A stretch of DNA of 64,000 nucleotides from Macrothele yani (lineage: Eukaryota; Arthropoda; Arachnida; Araneae; Macrothelidae): NCBI GenBank assembly GCA_039090855.1, contig CM077005.1, positions 76,132,607 through 76,196,606 on the forward strand, read 5' to 3'. Shown in pieces: positions 8,683-19,140 of this stretch. The position numbers and the translations under genes are program-made. The notes below the pieces were generated by a model. It made no database searches, was not told where the DNA came from, and was given only the letters and a program-made list of their open reading frames with translations. Numbering within the stretch: the stretch's first letter is position 1; every line of letters starts with the position of its first letter.

Positions 8683-9528
8683 AAATATAAATACAAATGA
8701 CGCAGAACAAAATGATGCAATTGAAAATGTGTGCTATATGAAAGATGTGTCCAGAAAGTTCGTGACTCAGATACGCATGATGCAGACAGTAAAGAATGAA
8801 CTTGTAGGACGGCTCCGAAAAGGAGCATACACAGTAACAAGGAATGTGTGTATGTACAGAATGAACAGCGAAATATATACAGGATGTGTATGTGCAATTT
8901 ATATCAGCAATATGACGAACGAATGACCAGAAGATATATGACGAAATAAATACATTGAATATACATGTACAATGTGAGGCACACACCACAAGAAATCACT
9001 AAAAAGATCACTAATTCAGAAGAGGGCACCACAAAGGAAGTGCACGTGAATACACTACAAACACTGACAGTAAAAAGATAAACTGGAGATGGGAATATGA
9101 AGAATGTACAGAAGATCTAATTCTGACAAGCTTAGGGAGACACTCTCCGGATCCGGTGAGCCAGTCCAGGGTGCATCACAAAGATCAAAGCGGGGAAGGT
9201 CCCGACGTACAGGATGGAAGTCAAATCAGAAAATGTAGGTCTGCAGAAGGCCCGGAAAACCAGCGGTGTAATGGTGACCATACACTCAAGACCTGCTGGC
9301 TCTGGTCAGTGGCCCGGGCTACGGTAAACGCCAATCGGAGCCTGGAAGTCAGTCGGTTGCGGAATTGCGCACAGAGGGTATCTCCTGCTTGAAGGAGCGT
9401 AGGCGCATTAGAGGTATGACGGAGTTGCAGATAGAAGCAGTAAATCACATGCTTTGCGAGTACAAAGATATATGCGCATCATGCTCAGATAAAGGCGCCG
9501 GTGGCGAACAAGAAACCAGCAACGTACT

Positions 9529-12500
9529 CTACGAAGAGAAAGGCAGCTTTTTGGAATAGAGACACTTGGCAACGGTAAAGGCTAGGTGTAGTAAAGGAAG
9601 GATCGCCGGGCAGTACTGGTAGATGTGTAGAACATCCGCATGCACAGAACAGAAGATGCAGGTGGGTGTGGCTGCCAGCGTCATCCGAGATAACGTGGCA
9701 GGCACTGGCAGGCGGCGGTGAAGGAAGAGCCAGTGATTAATCCTTTCATCTGGTGTCGAGATGGGTGAAGGTGTTACCGACCACACACTCGGAAGAGCGG
9801 CAGCAGGCACTCTTGAAATGAGCTGGGGTGCGGGTGGCGATGGATCCTGAAGGAGAAAACGATAGAGAGTACGGACAGTAAAGCTGGAGATCGGAAGAAA
9901 TGAGCCACGAACAGGAAGTTAAAAAGGAAGGGGAAGAAAAGCAGAAGAAACGAGAAAGAGGCCAGCCGGAATACTGATAGCTGAAAAGAATACTGATCGA
10001 CGAGCGGAGAGAATCGTAGAGTGCAAGAGAGGCAGAGGTCCGTAAAAGGAAAGGAGAGAGGTGGGAAAAGGGTTTCCATGTTGGGTCGGAGGAAAGTAAG
10101 CCTCGGACGGATACGATCCCAGCGGGGAGCCAGGAAAGGTCAGTGAAATACGGTGCGTTAGGAGGATGGAGGAGTAGAAGAGGGGTTCAGTTAGAAGTTC
10201 TGAGGTGGAAGCGGGTGGGGCACGGAGTAGTGGCAGAGAGCGAAGAAAGGAAAGCGCCACCGAATAAAGGAAGAAAGACGAGAGCGGAGGAGAGAAAAGA
10301 GATCCATCAGTAGAAAAGTTGTGAAATTGAAGCGGGGGTTCCGGGGAGAAATCATCACTTCTCGAAGAGAGGCTGCGGATCTTGATTCGCAGAGTAGATG
10401 CAGAAGGGATACTATCCGGTGTGCTTTGTCGAACTGGCGAACATCCAGGAGCGCAATACCACCAGTGGAGATCGGACGACTTGGAGTTGAGATTTGTATC
10501 CAATGATGAGCTGACCAGATCATAGTAAAAATGATCCGTATGACTTCAGCAAGATAGTAAGCTGGCATGCGAGCAGCTGCCCACACATGAAGACAAGGAG
10601 ACAGAAGATATGTTCGAGCAAGGCGTGCCCGGGTGACGTAAGAGGTGCTGAACTGAGCTTTCCGCCAGAAGGCAGCCGATCGAGCAAGGTGATTACGAAG
10701 AGCAGCCCACGTGTTGTTTAGGGCAGCAATGGGGGCTCCCAGGTGTACACCAAGAAATTTCTGAGAAGCGACAGTCCAGGAGGCGCCCCATGGGGAGTCC
10801 GTCCTGGACTCCCAGGCACCGCACCACAGGCCGGCCGGCACTCTTGGTAGTGTTGAGCATTGCTGAGGGGCAAGAAGGGTAGAGTGTATATACATGAACG
10901 ACGGTATTAAATTGCGACTCCATCCGGACGCAGAAAGTCGCGTCGTCGGAGTAGGCGGAGTAGGTTATAGAAAAGTACCTGGTGTTTGCCGTGGGAGGAC
11001 GAAGAGCAGCAAGAAATGCACGATGTACTGTGCGTAGTAAAGACACGAACGCCAAGGCGAATAATTGTCCAGAAAGCGGACACCCCTGTCGTATTCCACG
11101 ACGGAAAGAAATGGGTGCTGTCAGAAAGGCGGCTGTCTTGACCTGAAAGACGGCGTCGCGATAGAGAACAAGAATAGTGGTAACGAAGACAGAAGGAAAG
11201 CAAAAAGCGTGTAAAGTAGTTGAGAGAAATGAATAGGAGATATTATCGAAAGCTGCACATTGGTCTAAATTTAGTAGGGCAAGAGATTCAGAATTAGTCA
11301 GGGCAAGATACAGAAGATCACGAATTAGGTGAAGGTTAGTAGCGATAGAACGACCAGGTACCGAGTAGGACTGGTCAGAAGAGAGAAGATACGCAAGAAC
11401 TGGATTTAGGCGGCGAGAGAGAATTTTAGTGAACAGTTTGTAATCAAGATTTATTAGTGAAATCGGACGCCAGTTCTCCAGGTCAAGGAGGTCGCCCTTC
11501 TTAGGGAAAAGTACCATGTGAGCAACAGTGAAGCCCGTCGGAAAGGAGATAGATGCAAAGGCAGAAGAGTAAGCAGCGGGAAGGAAAGAAAAGAGAGAAG
11601 GTAAAAAGATAAGATAAAATGATAGAGGGAGGCTGTCAGGACCAGGGACGGCTCGGGGGTTGAGAGAGGAGAGTGCAGTCCTGAGTTCAGATGGAGAGAT
11701 AGGCTGCAGAAGAGAAGCGGAGAGGTGAGAGGGGACTTGAGGGAGAGAAGAAAGTAAAGTATTTGACGCAGAAGCAGAAGGTGGAGGGCTATCACTGTAC
11801 TTGTCGGACAAGTATTGACGAACATGGGAGCAAAGCACATCTGCGTCCGAAGCCACACGACCGTCAGGCGGACGCAGCACACGGAGTCGATGAGAAGAAC
11901 GGCGCTGATCCTCTAACGAAGACAAGAACTCAAAAGAGCAGTCTTCGGGAGACAAGTGCTGGAGACCAAGTCATAAAATGGCCTGCCGTGCTCGAGGTTC
12001 CAGAAGAGCACGGAGGTCTACCAAATATGCTGGATAGAGGGGGTGAGAGGCTCCAAGCTGGGTGAGAACTTGTCGGATATTGCGTTCTTCCATGGTGCGT
12101 AGATTGGCAACTGTGAAGGAGTGGCTCTTGAGAAAGTGGAGTAGGTGTGACTTGACATCCAGCCAGTAACTTAGTGCACAGGATGCAGTAGACAGTCCAG
12201 GTTGATAAGAGTGAAAGAGATTCCGGACGTTCGAACACAAGGCCTGATCTTCCAGGAGAGAGGTATCTAATGTCCAGGAGTGAAACTTGGAGCGTTGACG
12301 GAAAAAAGAGGTGAAGGTGGCCACAACGGCACAATGGTCAGAAGAGGCGGTGGATAGATGCTGACAGTCCGTGACCACGGACAGAAGGGGAGCGGTTGCG
12401 TAGAAACGGTCAAGTCTAGCGGAAGATGACGAGGTGGCAGCTGAGGACCTCCACGTATGGGAGACCGTTGTAGGGTAAATTTGACGAAAGAAGTCCCGAA

Positions 12501-13045
12501 GATCAAACTCCGTGATGAGGGAGTGCAATTGCTACACAAGACGCAAGCGAGTTTCCTTATGAATTGGAGCACGATCAAGATCAGGGTCAAGCGTACAATT
12601 AAAATCGCCGCCGATCAACACGTGATCCGATGGCAACGTTGACTGAAGAGCCGAACGGAGCAGCATGAAAAGGAGGGGGTGATGTTGAGGTGTGCACGGG
12701 ACGTAGATGTTGAAAACGACATAACGACGCTCGTCCAGAACAAAGGTGAGGCGTTGTAGCAAGTCACGGCAGAGATTCTGCACCGTCACTGATGATAGAA
12801 CTTGACGGAACTGAGTGCGGATACCTATGGCTACACCGCCGATTGTAGAGTGTCGGAAAGCGTGGTGGAACTGATAGTTCCACGTACGCCATCGATTGAA
12901 GGACGTTGTAGACAGCAATTCGTCTCTTGGAGCAGAAGAATGTCAGCTGTGTGGTGATGGAGATCCTGACGAGCAAGCGAGTTCGCCAAAGGGGGCCCGA
13001 ACCCCTTACAGTTCAGTGTCGTTATCTTGAACGGAAACGTCCGAC
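9529..13045 (-). pseudogene. Tx1-like ORF2: endonuclease, reverse transcriptase, CCHC finger (frameshifted)
   Basis: Reading from about 13045 downward: an APE-type endonuclease begins with TTLNCKGFGPPLA and LLLQETN, continues with IGGDFNC near 12600 and ends with ARLDRFYA and SSDHCAVV near 12340. The RT follows at 11955-10693 with NWRPISLINLDYKLF, the A motif LDQCAAFDN, the B motif RRGIRQGCPLSGQLF and the C motif AYSDDATF (about 10950; YSDD in place of the usual YADD). The C-terminal half continues in another frame (10895-10191). A terminal finger CIFCSVHADVLHIYQYC (CX2CX7HX4C) lies in the last frame (9810-9529). At least four frameshifts separate these blocks. The intact protein would nick target DNA and prime reverse transcription from it. 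Confidence 0.85.
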
Positions 13046-13148
13046 GGCGGTTCTAGGAGCTTGTCAGCGGCTCGTTGGAGGCGAGAGAGAGACGATCGCA
13101 GACTTTCTTGAGACATCCGCTTTCGCCGAACGATGCGGACGGTAAGGC

Positions 13149-14810
13149 TTAGAGGTGAGATAGAACAACCGCCATTTGCGTCATAGTTGCTGCAAGCTCC
13201 GTGAGATAGGATTGGATAAAATCATGAGACTTGGTTTTACTACGAGGACCGATGAGATAGGAGTATAACTCCGCACCAGAAATTGGTGTCTGGGGTAGTG
13301 AGGAATCTTCCAGTTGCTGTATGAAATCCTCTAGAGTAAGTGGGACCAGTGTGCTGTCGTCAGAGTCGGAGATGGAGATGCTAGAAGCGTCAGATGGGAG
13401 TGAACGACTTTCCGAGCGACCACGTCCTCCTTGAAAGGTGGGAGATGTGCGTGTCTTCTTATTGCGACGTCGAGTAGTCCGACGACGCTTCGAGCGTACC
13501 CTCTGTTGCTCGGGACAAAAGGCAGGAAGGTCTGGCACTGTGAAGGCATCAGGCGCAGCGACCCCATTATCAGGCTCTGAAGGGTGCTGTGGAGTAATTG
13601 TAGAAAGCAGAGGAGAGTTCAACCTGTCTCCGGTCGATGAATTCTCCTGCTGTGGGCATGTTTGGAGTGTAGAAACTGAGTTGGAAGTGGAAGGTTGCGA
13701 CGACGACACGCGCTAACCAACGGCTTTTTGGATACTTTCGGAATAACTCAACTGCCGCTGGTGAGAGGCGCCAGATGAAGATGCCGGCTGTCCAGTTGAC
13801 CGTTTGTAGTCTGTACTGAACATTTGGAGGCAGTAGCTGCCCGATGAGGGCATGGCGCACTAGGGTGACCAGTGCTCTAACATACCGAACAAAGGGTGCC
13901 CACAGTGATGTCAGTGCGCCTAATATGAGTGTCACAGCGTACATTGAATACCGATGGAACACGTAACATGGCTTCCTCCGAGGGAAAGATCACACGTACG
14001 TTACGGCGAAATCCTAAGAGATAACGGTCCTTAGGGACTCCCAGAAAGAAGGAGTACGTGATGACCGATCCGGCAGTACGTCCATAATTCTGAGCGACGG
14101 AGAGCAAGAGGTCGTCGGATACTTCAGGAGGAACAGGGGCGAAACTGACTGTAGTAGGTGCTTGCGTGAGTGGGGTCGCAAGGAGATGGCGATCGTCGAT
14201 GGAAATGCCTTTGGTCAGAACTCGAAGAGCGAAGGCAGGAATCGCAAGATAAGCAATTACTTGGCTGGTTTTCTACCCACGTGAGTAATAGTATCTTTTG
14301 GAACAATTTGTAGAAGGGCAGCGCTGTACGCCGTCAGCTTTGTTTTGGGGAGTCTGCGGAAAAATACACCCAGCCCGATTTTGTCAAGAAAAAGCTGACC
14401 TTGAGGGCAAGTAGTCGGAACATCCACGTAGATCTGGTCTGTACCATATGTCATCTGATAAGGGCACTTTGAAGAAGGGGGTTGGTGAGGAGAAGAAGAA
14501 TAAGGCGACGTACCTGAGGTGACGGCAGCTACGACACACCTGGCGCGCGTTGTGATGACGCGGAAGTGGCTGGTGGAAGTGTGACGTCCACGGCGTCATC
14601 AGGAGGCACAGGGGAAGGCAATGGTTCGCCACTCTTCGTCAGATGGGAAGGAGATGGCTCCATGGGCAAGGCAACTTTGTCACGCTGCGGAGAGGAAGGG
14701 CTTATCAAAGGAAGCCCTCCATTGGCGGATTGCTTCTGAGCAGCTGAAAGGGATAAAGAGTCACTTCCGGAAGTGAGGATAGAAACTCCGCTACCCCCGA
14801 AAGACGCCAT
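13149..14810 (-). pseudogene. Tx1-like ORF1 (nucleic-acid-binding protein), broken
   Basis: The likely start is the ATG at 14808-14810 (MASFGGSG...), followed by a Ser/Pro-rich N-terminus. Then YVDVPTTCPQGQLFLDKIG near 14400 and FFLGVPKDRYLLGFRRNV near 14020. A zinc knuckle CSVC-STGH-SAPC lies at about 13849-13891; a TAG stop occupies one of its non-metal positions. A basic RSKRRRTTRRRNKK stretch near 13470 precedes an acidic tail ending at 13149. Pieces lie in at least three frames. ORF1 proteins of this group coat element RNA. It is upstream of ORF2 in the same orientation. Confidence 0.72.
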
Positions 14811-15034
14811 TTGCAATGGCAATAAGATAACGAGCTTTGGCCAACTCGACCAAAAGCAGGAAAATGAGGAATACAACAGAGAAAGGACACTTACCGACCT
14901 GGTAAATGGATCAGAAGTAGGACGGCACCTTCACACACGCCGCACACACAAAATTAGGAGCTGTAGACTCGGGAATTATCACAAACGGAACAAAATACGA
15001 GCACGAAGTAAACGACGACTGTCGTCCATCACAC
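14811..15034 (-). other. 5' leader of Tx1-like LINE
   Basis: Minus strand starts GTGTGATGGACGACAGTCGTC, which contains a small perfect hairpin GACGAC/GTCGTC. No coding role is needed: the short frame that appears to fuse older-LINE residues to this leader is a junction artefact. Confidence 0.6.
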
Positions 15035-16089
15035 AAACGACTCTTATGTTTCTTCTGAAGTACCCAGGTTTTATTGCCATACATTAGAGTAGGAACAATT
15101 ACACTTTCATACACAGCCATGCGGAACCCTTTTGAGCAACCATCATTCCTGTGAAAACTTCCCAGACCAACCATGACTTTCAATGAAGAATTCACTCACT
15201 TACTAATTTTACAATCCAATTTGTTCTCTCTGTCAAACATGGTTCCTAAATACACAAACTTACTCACCTGGTCAGTCACTGCGCCATGTGGACTTACATT
15301 ACATTCAGTGCTACCAGTTCCTCTCAAAAATCATAACTTTGGGTTATCCCTTATTTATACTCAGTTTAAATTTCATGCAAACTTTATACATCTGGGAAAA
15401 CATAGTCTGCAACTCACTTTTGCTCTCTGCCAAGAGGACAGTGACATCAGCATACAGCAATCTGCACACACGAGTATCACCAAGACATAAACTAGTATTA
15501 TCTATTTTGGCATCACGCATGCACGCATCCATAAATATATTAAACAGCGATGGTGTCCTCCCACATTATCCAATACTCCAGAACACGCACTCACCGTTCT
15601 ATTCACTTCTTCTATCCCAATTTCCTTCTTTTTGGTTTCACTTACACACAGCACATCCAATCTATACTTATTCATCTCCTCAATCACCTCATTCATCTTG
15701 CCATTTTTACCTCTAGTATTCCATACACCAATCTTACACTCACTTAGGCGATATTTCCTTCTGATTTTCCTTCTTCTAGTTCCAGGTCGATACCGTGGTG
15801 GACCATCCTTCTCAAGTGTGGTAGGTCCACCATATCCCACACTTGTCTTTTTAATCAGGCAAGTACATCTGTTTGGAGGATTAGCCCACAGCTGAGAGTT
15901 CCAGGTTGTCATTCAACCTAAGGATTCTGGAACAAAGCCCTGTGAGTTGGGGTCTTTTAATCAATGTCACACAGAACTAGCTGACACCTCTCCAAGATTC
16001 ACAGAGGCCCTAGTTGCTGTTGTGTGTGCCATAGTTACCACAGAGCGCCCCGAGGTGGAAAACCCATTTCTCACTTAGATCGCCTCAGA
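15035..16089 (-). pseudogene. older LINE, endonuclease start and RT fragment
   Basis: The minus strand from 15912 reads a leader, then IGVWNTRGKNGKMNEVIEEM and LDVLCVSETKKKEIG, the start of an APE-type endonuclease. About 60 codons later the frame jumps to RT sequence, RLLYADVTVLLAESKSEL (YADV where the catalytic YADD is expected), then FRMAVYESVIVPTLMYG and WVLQKKHKSR at 15035. Most of the endonuclease and the RT fingers are deleted. 15913-16089 is its 5' leader. The sequence continues at 7624. Confidence 0.8.
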
Positions 16090-16100
16090 TCTTAAGAATT
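16090..16100. other. right target-site duplication of the older LINE
   Basis: TCTTAAGAATT, partner of 7119-7129 with one substitution. Confidence 0.75.
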
Positions 16101-17205
16101 GCAAGAAGTAAATTCTTGGTTTTTGGTGAAAACAAGACAAGCTTCTGGTGTGAAGAGCGAGCGAGGAACCACAGGAAGCTCTTAATTACTGGTAGCCTCT
16201 TTAAAACCAACTGTTGGTCTAGACTTTAGAAGCAATCTTGTGAATAAAGCACCATCTTCCTTTAGTTCCAATATTTTAGATTTCGGTGTTACAGCTATAG
16301 TTTTACCATTACTCCTCCACATGTTCAGTTTAAACATCTTCATAGGAGACCATAAGTTTGTGGAATTAGTCTATTCTAGTTTATTCAAACTCTTCATATG
16401 ATGTCTTCCCTGTAACTTTTATGCGACAAACGTCCTTTTTATGCTGTCATGCATTACAGCCTTTGTAAAACAGTTCAATAAATCTTGTGATGTTTCTGTA
16501 AACACACTTCCTTTTTGCTTAAGAGTATTAAGAGGTCGGGCAACATTTAGCTCTTGAAGTTTAGGAAAGGTCACCGTGTCTTCACGATGGCTACTTTGTG
16601 TGAAACCAACATGTAACCCTTGTAAGAGCTACTAAAACACCGCTGACCTTCATGTTTCGGTTAACATGTTCCAAGGCATGGTCTGGCCCTATACCATAAA
16701 AGGATACTATGTTTCGATTAACGACCTAATTACTTTATGTAAAGTTGCTGAATATGTCTGGACTTAAACCGGTAAACTCTGCATCTCCGTCAGGTGTAAA
16801 GAAATCAGACAGACATAGTGATGTTTACCATGGCCAAAGAAATACTTCACAAGTGTGTCAAGAGATGAAGGACGGAGTTTCCAATTTCCTGTTCTTACTG
16901 CTTGAACAAACAAAGATAAGTCCAACACCATTTGCATATAAATCAGCACTGTTTTGGCACTGGGAATATTTTCTAAAGCTGCATCAAAAGAGTTCATTTC
17001 TGCAAACGTTTTACGGACGTTTAAAAATTCAACAACTTTATCATGTGAGGCAATGACAGCACTCGTCTCCTTTTTAAGAAAGCCGTTTTCCAAGTTATTC
17101 ACGGCTTCATGTAGAAAGTCTATAATATATGGATTCTACACAGTAAATGCATCGATATACAATTTTTTTACAGCCTAAAGAGTAATCATGTGCGCCTCTA
17201 TTCAT
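16101..17205 (-). pseudogene. PIN/XPG-nuclease-like repetitive protein, middle part (broken)
   Basis: Minus-strand reading from 17205: EAHMITL, AVKKLYIDAFTV, then an open stretch 17102-16764 with VRKTFAEMNSFDAALENIPS, VLIYMQMVLDLSLFVQAVRT and LDTLVKYFFGHGKHHYV. Further down come LNTLKQKGSVFTETSQDLL, CFTKAVMHDSIKRTFVA and LKEDGALFTRLL near 16250. Several in-frame stops are present. It joins 24967-25536 across the gypsy insertion (the reading frame resumes after removal of one CTCC duplication) and joins 5751-7118 across the older LINE. Confidence 0.7.
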
Positions 17206-17209
17206 CTCC
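17206..17209. other. left target-site duplication of gypsy element
   Basis: CTCC here and at 24963-24966. Confidence 0.85.
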
Positions 17210-17927
17210 TGTAACGTATACTCTCGATTCACTTTCCTTTTGATTTTTACTATCTTTGGTTATTTTATTTTTCTATGTAAATTATCTTCTTACTGAACGA
17301 GATGTTATTTCACCCGCTGAATGAGATCTGGCAATGAGTGTAAGTCATGACGTGGTGGTAGCCAGTATAAATAGGTGCGTTCAGCGATACCTAAAGAGAG
17401 CTTTTTGTTGATGTGTGTAGGGAGAGCGTTTGTTGTTGCACGGAGAGAGCGTTGGTTTATGTGAAGGAGAGCGTTTGTTGTTGTACGGGAAGAGCGTGTG
17501 GTGCTGTATAAAGAGAGTTCGTTTATGTGAGAGCGGGAAGTCAATAATAAAGAATTTGTTGTAAGTACGTTTTTCTCAGTTCATAGTACTGTCAGACCTA
17601 TGTCTGGCTGTTAGGTTTATTTCATTTAGTATTATTAGTAACAACCAGCATAAGACTTTATTCATCTTAATTACTACTACAACATTACTACCAGTTATAA
17701 GTTTGTTCATTACTATTACTACACTACTAGCAGGAGACTTTATTCATGATCTTAATTAACTAGTAACAACAACCATTTGAATTCACTATTAGAAGCTTAG
17801 TATAAGCATTGAATTCATCATAATATTAGCTGAGTAGAAGCTTAGCTCATTATAGTATTAGTGAAAGCTATATTCACGTAAATTAGCTTAGCAATTAGCT
17901 AAGTAGCAGAAAAGCTTATTCATTATA
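17210..17927 (+). repeat. gypsy 5' LTR
   Basis: 718 bp from TGTAACGTATAC to TTCATTATA. A TATA box TATAAATA lies at 17366-17373, imperfect repeats of an AGAGCGTTTGTTGTTG-type unit follow at about 17400-17480, and a poly(A) signal AATAAA lies at 17546-17551. Confidence 0.93.
17366..17373 (+). promoter_or_regulatory. TATA box in gypsy 5' LTR
   Basis: TATAAATA in a GC-richer context, about 180 bp upstream of the LTR poly(A) signal. Placement fits a U3/R boundary near 17395. The 3' LTR has the same sequence near 24401. Confidence 0.6.
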
Positions 17928-17929
17928 AT

Positions 17930-17942
17930 TGGCGCCCGAACG
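17930..17942 (+). other. primer-binding site of gypsy element
   Basis: TGGCGCCCGAACG begins two bases after the LTR. Its first 12 bases complement the 3' end of tRNA-Lys(UUU). The TRIM primer sites are identical over these 12 bases. Confidence 0.85.
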
Positions 17943-17976
17943 TTTCTCGAACACGAGGTCTTGACAATTATTACCC

Positions 17977-19140
17977 ATGTCTTCACTACCTGAGACAACT
18001 TCAGTATTTCACCCTAAGACAAGTTTCGGTGGTGATGGGATTAATCTCTACCATCTGCAAGAATCCTGTGGGGCTCACTTTGATATGAATGATCTACACG
18101 TACCCAGGCATTCTTCACAATTTCGTAATTCACCAGCTTCCTATTACTCTGAGTCGCGGGTCGTACCTGAGGGAGTTCAATCCTCTCAGCGAAGCAGAAT
18201 GCTTGCCCATTTCGTGCCGCATGCAGGAACAATTCATTTCAATGGGTTGGAGGAATCCTTAAAGTTCCTCGAAGATTTGGAATTTCATTTTGATCTATAC
18301 AATATTCCTGAAGACTGCAAAGTACAAATCGCAGGCACTTGCTTGAAGGATACCGCTAAGACCTGGTATCGGCAGTGGAGAGTGTCGAACCCGGATTCTC
18401 ATTATGAGAATTTCCGTGCAGAATTTTTGGAGGTCTTTCCTTTCGGCCTCAGTCGAGCTAGCCTTGCACAACAACTTTTTTCTCGTCAGCAAGGACCCAA
18501 CGATAGCCCTGTTGCATTTGCGTTGGAAACAACACGTTTATATAACTTATGGGATCCACATGCCAGTCATGTTGACATGTTGGATACCCTATTGCAGCAG
18601 CTCGACCCATTTTTACAAGATTTTCTTGAGGTTCGACACCCTGCCACAATTCATGAATGCCTTCGCCTCATACGAACGTATGAAGAGCGACATGGCAAAC
18701 ATGGTTCAACTCACCATGCTCGGGCACCCCGCGAGGCTTATTACGAAAACCCTCAGCGGCATAATAGGCATAATAACTTTCAGCGTGAGCATGCACAAGT
18801 GCACACCCAAGCTTCATACGTTCCACCACACAGAAGAGTGGCAAACCAACAGCGAGTTTCTGAACAATCTCCGGGATTTCGTACAAATGCACAGTATGCT
18901 CGACCACGTTCCAATCCACAGCATTCGGAACGTTTTCATGCTCAGGACAATAATGACTTTTCTGCCCGTGCTGAGGGAAGAAGTAATAGATATGACAATG
19001 TAAACAGACACGCGAAGTTCCCGACGCAGGTTTCACGCAGTTTTCCTCATCGTGAAAATTTTCCCGATACCCGGCAGGGTCGAGGTTTCAGACCGCATGA
19101 TAATCCGACCAGGAATCCTTTAAACTTCCAAAGGAAGTAG
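17977..19140 (+). CDS. gag: gypsy Gag
   Basis: 387 codons from the first ATG after a ~35-nt leader to TAG at 19138. The retrotransposon Gag core is visible as HFNGLEESLKFLEDLEFHF (residues ~80-100), IAGTCLKDTAKTWYRQW (~110-127), NFRAEFLEVFPF and VAFALETTRLYNLW. The C-terminal third is rich in His, Arg, Asn and Gln with no CCHC zinc knuckle, so RNA binding would rest on basic residues. Gag assembles the particle that packages element RNA. The frame is intact, and pol continues in the same frame after a single TAG. Confidence 0.88.
   Translation: MSSLPETTSVFHPKTSFGGDGINLYHLQESCGAHFDMNDLHVPRHSSQFRNSPASYYSESRVVPEGVQSSQRSRMLAHFVPHAGTIHFNGLEESLKFLEDLEFHFDLYNIPEDCKVQIAGTCLKDTAKTWYRQWRVSNPDSHYENFRAEFLEVFPFGLSRASLAQQLFSRQQGPNDSPVAFALETTRLYNLWDPHASHVDMLDTLLQQLDPFLQDFLEVRHPATIHECLRLIRTYEERHGKHGSTHHARAPREAYYENPQRHNRHNNFQREHAQVHTQASYVPPHRRVANQQRVSEQSPGFRTNAQYARPRSNPQHSERFHAQDNNDFSARAEGRSNRYDNVNRHAKFPTQVSRSFPHRENFPDTRQGRGFRPHDNPTRNPLNFQRK

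Larger units (their letters stand above)
7625..9528 (-). other. 3' UTR of Tx1-like LINE, interrupted by TRIM 2
   Basis: No coding potential on the element strand. 7640-8092 and 8690-9120 share low-complexity purine-rich text with repeated TGTATATATACAG-type motifs. The TRIM 2 insertion occupies 8093-8682. The end (minus strand) reads CTCAGAATAAAA, a minimal A-rich tail. Confidence 0.65.
7625..15034 (-). mobile_element. Tx1-like (L1 superfamily) LINE, probably full length
   Basis: Minus-strand non-LTR retrotransposon of about 6.8 kb once the nested TRIM is removed. From the 5' end at 15034 it has a ~220-bp leader, ORF1 with a CCHC zinc knuckle, ORF2 with an APE-type endonuclease, an RT and a C-terminal CCHC finger, then a ~1.3-kb 3' UTR ending in AATAAAA at 7625. 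It is more GC-rich than the surroundings. Both ORFs carry several frameshifts. The RT resembles the L1/Tx1 group (NWRPISLINLDYKLF and PGRSIATNLHLIRD blocks); clade assignment is by motif style only. Confidence 0.82.
7130..16089 (-). mobile_element. older RTE-like LINE, split by a Tx1-like LINE
   Basis: A minus-strand non-LTR retrotransposon present as two pieces, 15035-16089 (5' part) and 7130-7624 (3' part), flanked by an 11-bp target duplication inside the nuclease-like gene. The 5' piece holds the endonuclease start, and after an internal deletion an RT segment. The 3' piece holds the C-terminus and ends in a short ATGC-repeat tail (7135-7150), as RTE elements often do. The reading frame across the split (KHKSR to CAREMRYLRG) shows that the Tx1-like LINE landed inside it later. 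Confidence 0.8.

Noticed and set aside
15950..16089. HDV-like ribozyme at the 5' end of the older LINE
   Set aside because: A CC-ACCTCGG-GG motif resembles an L3 loop, but I could not pair the element's first bases with a suitable P1 partner.
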